From Oscillospiraceae bacterium (GTDB lineage Bacteria; Bacillota; Clostridia; Oscillospirales; Ruminococcaceae), in NCBI GenBank assembly GCA_020024155.1, contig JAHHUE010000021.1, positions 1-23,364 on the forward strand: DNA of 23,364 nt, read 5' to 3'. The notes under the pieces were generated by a model. The model made no database searches. It saw only the letters and a program-made list of their open reading frames with translations, and was not told the origin of the DNA. This document shows, one piece after another, positions 14,866-21,691 of this stretch. How positions within the stretch are numbered: position 1 is the stretch's first letter; every line of letters begins with the position of its first letter. The position numbers were made by a program, and so were the translations under genes.

Positions 14866-15040
14866 AATATCCCTTAGAAGGTTTTAGGAAAGTGGCTTTG
14901 TGCCTGCCGAAGGAGTAACACTCTCAGGAGCATTTTTGTAAGGACTGAAACCCGAGGGGACTCTGGAGAATCTCATTAAAATGAGTGCCGAAGGTGCAAG
15001 GGCTTATAACCCGAATCTCTCAGGCAAAAGGACAGAGCTT
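14866..15040 (+). promoter_or_regulatory. Tandem glycine riboswitch (two gcvT-type aptamers)
   Basis: Two aptamers lie in series. Aptamer 1 (about 14870-14955) has the conserved GCCGAAGGAG, ACTCTCAGG and AAGGACTG segments. Aptamer 2 (about 14956-15037) has GCCGAAGGTGCAA, ATCTCTCAGGCAAAAGGAC and a P1 stem of CTCTG (14961-14965) with CAGAG (15033-15037). These are hallmark sequences of the glycine aptamer. A terminator and then a sodium:amino-acid symporter follow, so the switch probably sets symporter expression by glycine level. Whether glycine turns it on or off is not clear from the pairing I can see. Confidence 0.95.
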
Positions 15041-15094
15041 TAAACATAAATATAATGTTATTGCATTGTTATTATGTTTTCTGTTGTTTCTCTG

Positions 15095-15120
15095 GAGCTG
15101 ACAATTTGTCAGCTCTTTTT
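15095..15120 (+). terminator. Expression-platform terminator of the glycine riboswitch
   Basis: An 8-bp stem pairs GAGCTGAC (15095-15102) with GTCAGCTC (15108-15115) around a 5-base loop, followed by T5. It lies between the aptamers and the symporter start codon, the expected place for transcriptional control. Confidence 0.85.
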
Positions 15121-15155
15121 CATTTGCATATTTTATTTTTGAAAGAGGTATTATA

Positions 15156-16511
15156 ATGGAAATGATTAACGATGTAGTAAAAATTATCAACAAAGTTTTG
15201 TGGGACTATATTCTTCTGTTTTTATTGTGTGGTACAGGCATATTTTTTTCATTTAAACTAAGGTTTGTACAAGTCAGAAAATTTGGTGAAGGTGTTAGAA
15301 GTGTTTTTTCTTGTTTTAGTCTTAAAGGTGACAAAGCAGATAAACATGGTATGAGCAGTTTTCAGGCTCTTGCAACAGCCATAGCTGCACAAGTTGGTAC
15401 AGGTAATATTGCCGGTGCAGCAACTGCAATTGCATCAGGTGGTCCGGGTGCTATATTCTGGATGTGGGTTTCTGCATTCTTTGGTATGGCAACAAACTAC
15501 TCCGAAGCTATTCTTAGTCAAAAATACAAACATAAAGAAGAAAACGGCACTGTTACAGGTGGTCCTGTTTACTATATAAAAGCAGCTTTTACAGGTACTT
15601 TTGGTAAAATATGTGCTGCGTTTTTCTCAATTGCAATTATTCTTGCTCTTGGCTTTATGGGCAATATGGTGCAGTCAAACTCAATAAGTACATCATTTGA
15701 AAAGGCTTTTGGTGTAAATCCATTTATAACAGGTATAATCTGCGCATTTTTTGCAGCATTTATTTTTATGGGTGGTCGAGCAAGAATTGCATCTATGACA
15801 GAAAAAATTGTACCTATTATGGCTTGTCTTTATATAATAGGTTGTCTTATTGTTCTTGGTATATGCCACGAAAGTATTATCAATTCTTTTAAACTTATAT
15901 TTGTTATGGCTTTTAACCCTAAATCTGTTGTAGGTGGTATTGCAGGTGTAACTGTTAAATCAGCAATGAGATACGGTGTTGCAAGAGGTTTGTTCTCAAA
16001 TGAAGCAGGTATGGGTTCAACCCCTCACGCTCACGCTCTTGCAAAAGTTAACCACCCTACTGAACAAGGTATTGTTGCAATGATAGGTGTATTTATTGAT
16101 ACTTTTGTTATTCTTACTTTAACTGCTCTTGTTATTATTTCCACTGGTGCATGGAACTCTGGCAATACAGGTGCAGCTTTGACACAAACTGCTTTCTGCT
16201 CTGTATTTGGTTCTTTTGGTGATATATTTATAGCAATATGTATGTTATTCTTTGCGTTTAGTACAATTATTGGTTGGTATTTCTTTGGTGAAACAAATAT
16301 CAAATATCTTTTTGGCAATAAATTTGTAAAAATATATGCAGTTATTGTATGTGTGTTTATTGCATTAGGTGCAAATCTACACGTTGACCTTGTTTGGGAT
16401 ATGTCTGATATGTTTAACGGCCTTATGGTTTTGCCTAACCTTATAGCTCTTCTTGCTCTCAGTAATGTTGTAAAAGAAGTTAGTGAGGAAGGCGAACATA
16501 TAAACAACTAA
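15156..16511 (+). CDS. Alanine/glycine:cation symporter family protein (AGCS)
   Basis: This 451-residue integral membrane protein takes up alanine or glycine with Na+ (or H+). The AGCS signature ATAIAAQVGTGNIAG (73-87) is followed by GGPGAIFWMW. A second conserved stretch, GVARGLFSNEAGMGSTP, lies at about residues 273-289. About ten to eleven hydrophobic segments span the sequence, as in the family. The N-terminus FFSFKLRFVQVRKF is typical of AGCS. GAAAGAGGT precedes the ATG. The glycine riboswitch upstream strongly suggests that glycine is a substrate or the controlling amino acid. It is transcribed alone and has its own terminator. Confidence 0.96.
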   Translation: MEMINDVVKIINKVLWDYILLFLLCGTGIFFSFKLRFVQVRKFGEGVRSVFSCFSLKGDKADKHGMSSFQALATAIAAQVGTGNIAGAATAIASGGPGAIFWMWVSAFFGMATNYSEAILSQKYKHKEENGTVTGGPVYYIKAAFTGTFGKICAAFFSIAIILALGFMGNMVQSNSISTSFEKAFGVNPFITGIICAFFAAFIFMGGRARIASMTEKIVPIMACLYIIGCLIVLGICHESIINSFKLIFVMAFNPKSVVGGIAGVTVKSAMRYGVARGLFSNEAGMGSTPHAHALAKVNHPTEQGIVAMIGVFIDTFVILTLTALVIISTGAWNSGNTGAALTQTAFCSVFGSFGDIFIAICMLFFAFSTIIGWYFFGETNIKYLFGNKFVKIYAVIVCVFIALGANLHVDLVWDMSDMFNGLMVLPNLIALLALSNVVKEVSEEGEHINN

Positions 16512-16525
16512 ATTATATCTAAAAT

Positions 16526-16562
16526 AAGTGGAGTATATCTTAATTGATACACTCCACTTTTT
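16526..16562 (+). terminator. Terminator of the symporter gene
   Basis: The stem AAGTGGAGT (16526-16534) pairs with ACTCCACTT (16551-16559), extended by an imperfect GTATATC/GATAC region, and is followed by a T-run. It begins 15 bases after the stop codon. Confidence 0.88.
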
Positions 16563-16597
16563 AACTTATATAAAAATTTAATTCTTGCAGAACAAAT

Positions 16598-16625
16598 AAA
16601 AAGGTGAGCTTTTGCCCACCCTTTA
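16598..16625 (-). terminator. Terminator of the clpC-thioesterase unit
   Basis: On the minus strand GGTGGGC (16614-16620) pairs with GCTCACC (16603-16609) around AAAA, using one G-U wobble that exists only in the minus-strand RNA. It is followed by TTTTTATTT. The transcript therefore ends just after the thioesterase gene. Confidence 0.82.
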
Positions 16626-16635
16626 TTTTTTTGCA

Positions 16636-17001
16636 CTATTTATCCAATTTTGCCAAAAAGCGTTCTACATTGATAGCAACTCTTGTGTGTTCGCCTTCTC
16701 CAATAAGCACGCCATCTTCAAATGCTTTAACTGCAAAGTCGTAAACTCTGCCTTCATGTTTAAGAAGTGTTGCTTCAACTGTAATAGTTGCACCAACTTT
16801 ACTTGCTTTAATATGTGTTGTTGAAATTTTTGTGCCAACAGAGCTTTCGCCCTCAGCAAGTTCTGGGTCAATAAGGCTTTTTGCTGTATCTTCCATACAA
16901 CCAATAAGTGCTGGTGTACCAAATACATCAAGAGTGCCACTTGCAAATTTTGCAGCAGTCATATCGTCTGTTACAACATAAGTTTTTGTAAAAGTTCTCA
17001 T
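16636..17001 (-). CDS. Hotdog-fold thioesterase, FlK-like
   Basis: This 121-residue protein matches the single-domain hotdog thioesterase group that includes fluoroacetyl-CoA thioesterase FlK. T29 (GTPALIG), E37 (CMEDTA) and H63 (STTHIKAS) reproduce the spacing of the FlK catalytic Thr-Glu-His (8 and 26 residues apart). The C-terminal GEGEHTRVAIN segment is also typical. In ordinary gut and soil Firmicutes the substrate of these homologues is unknown; a short acyl-CoA is likely and fluoroacetate resistance should not be assumed. It follows clpC by 18 bases and shares its transcript. Only a weak GGGG-type ribosome binding site is visible before ATG. Confidence 0.88.
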   Translation of the reverse strand: MRTFTKTYVVTDDMTAAKFASGTLDVFGTPALIGCMEDTAKSLIDPELAEGESSVGTKISTTHIKASKVGATITVEATLLKHEGRVYDFAVKAFEDGVLIGEGEHTRVAINVERFLAKLDK

Positions 17002-17019
17002 AGTAAAACCCCACTAATT

Positions 17020-19266
17020 TTATTTCATAACTACCTGTTCATTTTCAATATCCAGATAGATAACATCATCAGCTTTTATTTTACCATCAAAAATACCCTC
17101 TGACAAGAAATTTTCTATTGTATTGCTTATTTCTTTTCTTAGAGGTCTTGCTCCATAACTTGCACTATAACCTTTTTGAGAAATATATTTTAACAATTTA
17201 TCACTGCAATTAAGTGTAATGTTTAAATTATTAAGTCTGTCTTTTAGTTGTCCAAGCATTATTTCTGTTATTTTTTCAACATTCTGTGGGGTTAAAAGTT
17301 CAAAAGTTATAATCTCATCAATTCTACCTATAAATTCTGGAGAAAAGTGTTGTTTAAGTGCCATTTGTACTTTATTATTGTTTATCTCATCTTTTGAACT
17401 GCTTTGGATTGAAAAACCTAACTCTCCACTTGCGCTGTTTATTTGTTGTGCTCCTACATTTGATGTCATTATTATAACTGCATTTTTAAAGCTTACTTGT
17501 TTTCCTCTGCTTGTTGTAATAAAACCATCATCTAATATTTGCAAAAGAATATTACATAAATCTGGATGAGCCTTTTCAATTTCGTCAAATAAAACCACAC
17601 TGTATGGTCTTTTAAGAAGTTCTTTTTCTAATTTTCCAGCGTCATCGTATCCAATATATCCTGGTGGTGAACCTATAAGTTTATTTATATCATTCTTTTC
17701 ACCATACTCTGAGCAGTCTATTCTTATAACTGCATTTTCATCGCCATATAAACATTTTGAAAGCACTTTACAAGTCTGAGTTTTACCAACACCGGTTGGC
17801 CCTAAAAATAAAAACGATGATATAGGTCTGTTTTTTTCTCTTAATCCTGCTCGCCATTTTTTCATAGCGTCTGCAACTGCCTTAACTGCTTTTTCTTGAC
17901 CTATTATACTTGAACTAAGATTTTTCTCTAAATCTTTAAAGTCGTTTTTCTCTTGCTTTGAAAGTTGTTCCAATGGTATTTTGGTATACTCACTTATAAC
18001 TTTTTCAACTATGGCTCTTGTCAAAACTGTTTTTTCTGATAATTTCGTTCTTGCACAAGCACAGTCCATTAAATCCACAGCCTTATCCGGCAAATATCTG
18101 CCTTGTATATATCTTTCAGAAAGTTTTACACAGCTTTCAACAGCTTGTGATGTAATCTGTATTTTATGATGGCTCTCATATCTCGCTCTAAGGCTGTTAA
18201 GGATATTTATTGACGCATCAATGGACGGTTCTTCTACTTGTAATTTGCAAAATCTTCTTTCTAACGCTGAATCCTTTTCTATAACTTTTCTGTATTCATC
18301 TTCCGTTGTAGCCCCTATAATTTGCACTTTTCCTCTTGCAAGTGCCGGTTTTAATATATTTGCTGCATCAATCGCACCTTCTGCTGCACCTGCCGAAGTA
18401 ATTATATGAATTTCATCTATAAAAAGTATCACATTCCTATCATCGCTTACTTCTTCTATAATATCTTTTAATCTTTCTTCAAAGTCCCCACGATATTTTG
18501 TGCCTGCAAGCAACTGGGTTACATCAAGAGAATATATTTGCTTGTTCCACATTTCACAAGGTGATGTTTTCTGGGCAATCATATTTGCAACACCTTCCAC
18601 AATTGCTGTTTTGCCAACACCTGCCGGACCAACTATACAAGGGTTGTTTTTTTGCCTTCTTAAAAGAATTTCAAGAATTCTGTTTATTTCTGTATCTCTT
18701 TCAACACAAGGGTCAAATGCGTTTCTTTTTGCCAGTTTTACAAGATTTTTAGAATATTTTTCAAGGGTTTTATACTCTTTTTTTACCTCGTCTTCTTTTT
18801 TGTTATTTTGAAACTGCAAAGACCCAAATTTTCTGCATATTTTCTCAACAGATTGTTTAAAAACCTGCTCATCTTTTATATACATAAGCAAAATCTGCTT
18901 TGCCATACAGTTGTCAACATTTAATATTTCAAGCAGAATATCGCTTATATCAACTGTCCATTTAAGATTATTTTGTGCTGTTATACTTGCTTTTTTCAAA
19001 ACGCTTACTGCATTTACTGTTAAATCTTCGTGTGTAAGCGTACTATTAGGCCCTGTTCCAAATATGGTTGATATGGCATTGTAAAGTGATGTAAAATTTA
19101 TATTTTCTTTTTCCAGTAAATCATTCACATCGCTTTTGCCTTGTGCCATAATGCCAAGTAAAATGTGTTCTGTTCCAACTGTAATGTGCCCCATTTTCTC
19201 AGCAATATCTATGCCAGCACTTATACTTCTGTTGGCACTTTCTGAAAAATTCTTGAATTTATACAT
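17020..19266 (-). CDS. ClpC/ClpA-type AAA+ unfoldase subunit of Clp protease
   Basis: This 748-residue protein is a double-ring Hsp100 unfoldase that feeds substrates to ClpP. An N-terminal Clp_N double repeat spans about 1-145. AAA-1 has Walker A GPAGVGKT (213-220) and Walker B LFIDE (281-285). AAA-2 has Walker A GPTGVGKT (489-496) and Walker B VVLFDE (557-562). The ELGF loop at about 615-618 matches the ClpP-docking tripeptide region. Between LPDKAVDLMDCACA and VLTRAIVEKVI there is almost no insert, so the coiled-coil M-domain (with UVR motif) of classical ClpC is absent. The architecture and length resemble ClpA. AAGGAAG precedes the ATG. It is followed by the thioesterase gene. I saw no CtsR-type operator and no convincing promoter. 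Confidence 0.93.
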   Translation of the reverse strand: MYKFKNFSESANRSISAGIDIAEKMGHITVGTEHILLGIMAQGKSDVNDLLEKENINFTSLYNAISTIFGTGPNSTLTHEDLTVNAVSVLKKASITAQNNLKWTVDISDILLEILNVDNCMAKQILLMYIKDEQVFKQSVEKICRKFGSLQFQNNKKEDEVKKEYKTLEKYSKNLVKLAKRNAFDPCVERDTEINRILEILLRRQKNNPCIVGPAGVGKTAIVEGVANMIAQKTSPCEMWNKQIYSLDVTQLLAGTKYRGDFEERLKDIIEEVSDDRNVILFIDEIHIITSAGAAEGAIDAANILKPALARGKVQIIGATTEDEYRKVIEKDSALERRFCKLQVEEPSIDASINILNSLRARYESHHKIQITSQAVESCVKLSERYIQGRYLPDKAVDLMDCACARTKLSEKTVLTRAIVEKVISEYTKIPLEQLSKQEKNDFKDLEKNLSSSIIGQEKAVKAVADAMKKWRAGLREKNRPISSFLFLGPTGVGKTQTCKVLSKCLYGDENAVIRIDCSEYGEKNDINKLIGSPPGYIGYDDAGKLEKELLKRPYSVVLFDEIEKAHPDLCNILLQILDDGFITTSRGKQVSFKNAVIIMTSNVGAQQINSASGELGFSIQSSSKDEINNNKVQMALKQHFSPEFIGRIDEIITFELLTPQNVEKITEIMLGQLKDRLNNLNITLNCSDKLLKYISQKGYSASYGARPLRKEISNTIENFLSEGIFDGKIKADDVIYLDIENEQVVMK

Positions 19267-19337
19267 TATTTACTTCCTTGATAAAATTACTATACGGCAA
19301 TTGTGCCTATAATGATTATGTATCAAAGCAAAAAAAA

Positions 19338-19359
19338 TAAGCCGATAAAAATCGGCTTA
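19338..19359 (-). terminator. Terminator of the TSCPD gene
   Basis: A perfect 9-bp stem, TAAGCCGAT (19338-19346) with ATCGGCTTA (19351-19359), has an AAAA loop. On the minus strand it is followed by an eight-base T-run. It separates this gene from clpC. Confidence 0.92.
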
Positions 19360-19382
19360 CAACTGGCAATTTTTCCAAATTA

Positions 19383-19631
19383 TTATTGATTGATAGCTTC
19401 TTCAAGAGCAATAGCAAGTTGCTCTGGACAGCTGGAAGTTTTGTTTCCGCATTTGATACCTTTAAGTTTTTCAATCGCAACTGTTGCTTCCAAACCTTTA
19501 ACAAGTGATATCAAACCTTTGATGTTACCGTTGCAACCACCAACAATTTCAACATCTTTGATGATACCGTTTTCAATTTCTACTGTTGTGCTTCTTGAAC
19601 AAACACCTTTGTTACTTCTTGTATATGTCAT
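19383..19631 (-). CDS. Small TSCPD domain-containing protein (TIGR03905 type)
   Basis: This 82-residue protein consists of a TSCPD domain, the small module also found at the C-terminus of adenosylcobalamin-dependent ribonucleotide reductases. Stand-alone versions are widespread in Clostridia and their role is unknown. Four cysteines are placed as in the family: C11 (GVCSR), C33 (GGCNGN), C61 (IKCGNK) and C68 (SSCPEQLA), suggesting metal binding. I chose the ATG at 19631 because AAGGAG lies 9 bases upstream; a longer reading frame to 19781 would run through the promoter. It is a single-gene transcript, divergent from the dnaD-like gene. Confidence 0.9.
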   Translation of the reverse strand: MTYTRSNKGVCSRSTTVEIENGIIKDVEIVGGCNGNIKGLISLVKGLEATVAIEKLKGIKCGNKTSSCPEQLAIALEEAINQ

Positions 19632-19665
19632 ATCCTCAATCTCCTTTTTATTTTGCTTGTTGTTC

Positions 19666-19694
19666 ATAGTATCAAAAAAATATAGTAAAATCAA
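19666..19694 (-). promoter_or_regulatory. Sigma-A promoter of the TSCPD gene
   Basis: The minus strand has -35 TTGATT (19689-19694), a 17-base spacer and -10 TACTAT (19666-19671), 34 bases before the start codon. Confidence 0.75.
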
Positions 19695-19708
19695 CATATT
19701 TGTGAGTA

Positions 19709-19723
19709 TGTCACCAATTGACA
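19709..19723. repeat. Inverted repeat TGTCA-N5-TGACA over the -35 of the dnaD-like gene
   Basis: TGTCA (19709-19713) and TGACA (19719-19723) are exact inverted repeats with 5 bases between. The right half lies within the -35 box at 19718-19723, and the repeat lies between two divergent promoters. It could be an operator or a chance result of the TTGACA box. Confidence 0.4.
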
Positions 19724-19746
19724 CGATATGTAAAAAAATATAAAAT
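19718..19746 (+). promoter_or_regulatory. Sigma-A promoter of the dnaD-like/helicase-loader operon
   Basis: A perfect -35 TTGACA (19718-19723), 17 bases and -10 TAAAAT (19741-19746), followed by the start codon 35 bases downstream. Confidence 0.8.
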
Positions 19747-19780
19747 ATTGTATACACTAAAATGAAAGGCGTTATATGCA

Positions 19781-20662
19781 ATGAAATTCACCTATATAAA
19801 ATCTGAGATAAAAGGAACCGAAGTACCACAAGTGGTTTTTGAAAACCTATTTGATGCAAGAAATAACGACCTTAAAGTTATATTATATGTTATAAAAAAC
19901 GAAGTTACTGACCCGTTAAAAATAAGCAGCGACTTGAATATAAGCCATTCCGCTGCCAATTCTTCTTTATTATATTGGGCAGATAAAGGCATTATAATGT
20001 GCCAAGAAGAATTTGCAGAAAAACCTAAAAAGAAGCCGGCTCTTACAACTGAAATTATTGCAACTTTTGCAAACGACCCTGGTGTTCAAGCATTGTGCAG
20101 AAATCTTCAAGTTATTTTCGGTGGTGGACTTAGCGAAAGATATACAAACAAATTTATAGCTCTTTATATTGAAGAATCTATACCAGTGGATGTTATTTTG
20201 CAGATTTGTCAACATCATATAACTATTGGTATTGATAATCCGTCTTATATTATAAAGGTTATTCGCTCATGGCATACAAAGCTTGGGCTTTCAACTGGAA
20301 GTCAAGTTGATGAATATCTCGCTTTATGTGAAAAAAGAGCAGTTGCTTACAAACAAGTTTGCAAAATCTTTTCTATGGATTTTTCAAAGCTTAAAAGCAG
20401 CGAGAAAAAACTTATAGACTTTTGGGTTGAAAAACTTGGTATGAGTTTTGAAATGATAGAACAAAGCTATATAAGGGCTGGACACCTTGCAAGTGTACCT
20501 TATTGTAATGGTATTTTGAAAAACTGGGCGCAAAAAGGATTTAAAGTCCCATCAGACTTACAAGCTGAAATCAGCAATATTATCCAATCAAGCAGAAATA
20601 TTGACACTCAAGATGATATTATTGTTAAAGGTATGAAAGATGTTCCTACATTTGATGAATAA
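19781..20662 (+). CDS. DnaD-domain replication initiation protein
   Basis: This 293-residue protein resembles DnaD/DnaB primosome proteins that help load the replicative helicase at origins in Firmicutes. Residues ~25-75 look like a winged-helix region (LKVILYVIKN, then ISSDLNISHSAANSSLLYW). Two DDBH2-type (DnaB_2) helical domains follow. The first ends near YIIKVIRSW (156-164). The second ends with the classic YCNGILKNWAQKGF (241-254). GAAAGGCG lies 9 bases before the ATG. The next gene, a helicase-loader ATPase, starts 16 bases after the stop, so the two form a DnaD/DnaI-like pair. Which of DnaB or DnaD it replaces is not clear. Confidence 0.9.
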   Translation: MKFTYIKSEIKGTEVPQVVFENLFDARNNDLKVILYVIKNEVTDPLKISSDLNISHSAANSSLLYWADKGIIMCQEEFAEKPKKKPALTTEIIATFANDPGVQALCRNLQVIFGGGLSERYTNKFIALYIEESIPVDVILQICQHHITIGIDNPSYIIKVIRSWHTKLGLSTGSQVDEYLALCEKRAVAYKQVCKIFSMDFSKLKSSEKKLIDFWVEKLGMSFEMIEQSYIRAGHLASVPYCNGILKNWAQKGFKVPSDLQAEISNIIQSSRNIDTQDDIIVKGMKDVPTFDE

Positions 20663-20678
20663 AAAGGATATATAGAAA

Positions 20679-21638
20679 ATGGCATTAAAAACTGAAACTA
20701 TATCCGGTGCAAATGACACTTTGGCAAAACGCCGTCAGATGAACAACTCAAAAACGCTTATGCGAAAAAAAGAAGTGTTGTCTGTTATTCCGGAAATTGA
20801 AGACATAGGATATGAAATAACATCTATTGGTGCAAGCTATACTATGGCAAAACTTGCAAAAAATGATGATTATGCTAAGGAATTAAAACAGCAAATGGAA
20901 GATTTACAGCAAAAAAGAAATGATTTACTTGTACAAAATAATTTTCCTATCGATTATCTTAACCCTATTTACTCTTGCTCTATCTGTAAAGATAAAGGTT
21001 TTGTAAATGGCAAAATATGCGTATGTTTACAGCAGGAAATAATAAGACAGAGACAAAATATTCTTACAAGTCTTTCCCCTGCACCAAAAACAAGTTTTGA
21101 AGACTTTTCTTTGGATTTTTATCCAAATACCACTTATGAAAATGGAATGAATCCATATAAACAAATGGAAAAAATCTTTGGTTATTGTCAAAACTATGCA
21201 AAAAACTTTTCCAAAAAAAGAAAAAGTATGCTTATGTGTGGAAACTCTGGTCTTGGAAAAACTCATCTTTCCTGTGCCATTGCTGATGTATGTGTAAAAA
21301 ACGGATTTATTGTAATGTATGCAAGCAGTCAAAGTCTGTTTAATCAAATTGAAAATAACAAGCAGGACACTCAAAGTATTCTAAGCGATATTATCAGTTG
21401 TGATTTATTTATTCTTGATGACCTTGGAACAGAATATCTTACACCTTATGGGCTTTCTGTTTTGTACAATATAATTAACACAAGAATGATAAATTCAACT
21501 CCTTGTATTTTCTCCACAAATCTTACAAGTCAGAAATCATTAACTGCAAAATATGGCGAAAAAATCACATCTCGTCTTATTGGCAGTTGTGATACTTTAT
21601 ACTTTATAGGCGAAGATATAAGATTTAAAAACAAATAG
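20679..21638 (+). CDS. DnaI/DnaC-like helicase loader ATPase
   Basis: This 319-residue AAA+ protein is likely the loader of the replicative helicase. An N-terminal helical region (1-95) precedes a cysteine cluster (C100, C103, C114, C116) comparable to the zinc-binding N-domain of DnaI. The ATPase domain has Walker A GNSGLGKTH (188-196), Walker B LFILDD (243-248), sensor 1 in STN (279-281) and an arginine-finger region near TSRL (R299). It follows the DnaD-domain gene by 16 bases with an AAGGA site in the gap. IstB-type transposon ATPases are related, but the Cys cluster, the neighbour and the absence of an IS element argue for the chromosomal loader. Confidence 0.92.
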   Translation: MALKTETISGANDTLAKRRQMNNSKTLMRKKEVLSVIPEIEDIGYEITSIGASYTMAKLAKNDDYAKELKQQMEDLQQKRNDLLVQNNFPIDYLNPIYSCSICKDKGFVNGKICVCLQQEIIRQRQNILTSLSPAPKTSFEDFSLDFYPNTTYENGMNPYKQMEKIFGYCQNYAKNFSKKRKSMLMCGNSGLGKTHLSCAIADVCVKNGFIVMYASSQSLFNQIENNKQDTQSILSDIISCDLFILDDLGTEYLTPYGLSVLYNIINTRMINSTPCIFSTNLTSQKSLTAKYGEKITSRLIGSCDTLYFIGEDIRFKNK

Positions 21639-21639
21639 C

Positions 21640-21673
21640 AAAAATATCAGAGGTTTAAACTTCTGATATTTTT
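21640..21673 (+). terminator. Terminator after the helicase-loader gene
   Basis: A 12-bp stem pairs AAAAATATCAGA (21640-21651) with TCTGATATTTTT (21662-21673), two bases after the loader stop codon. It is only 18 bases before the radical SAM start codon, so it may also act as an attenuator for that gene. Confidence 0.82.
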
Positions 21674-21691
21674 CATTTACAGGTATAGCAT

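Noticed and set aside
16636..17001. Specific fluoroacetate-resistance gene
   Set aside because: The catalytic triad spacing fits FlK, but homologues are widespread in organisms that never meet fluoroacetate, so substrate is left open.
19267..19337. Promoter and CtsR-type operator for clpC
   Set aside because: TATAGT near 19288 lacks a good -35 and no heptad CtsR repeat is visible; GGCA-CAAT-TGCC is too short to call.
14771..19720. Shared 9-mer TGTCACCAA near 14778 and 19709 as a common regulatory motif
   Set aside because: A 9-base match in a 23-kb AT-rich window is expected by chance, and the two sites have different flanks and promoter positions.
19632..19781. Upstream extension of the TSCPD protein resembling a membrane segment
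   Set aside because: It runs through the promoter at 19666-19694, and AAGGAG sets the start at 19631.
20679..21638. IstB-type transposition helper ATPase
   Set aside because: No inverted repeats or transposase partner; the N-terminal cysteine cluster and the DnaD-domain neighbour fit a helicase loader.
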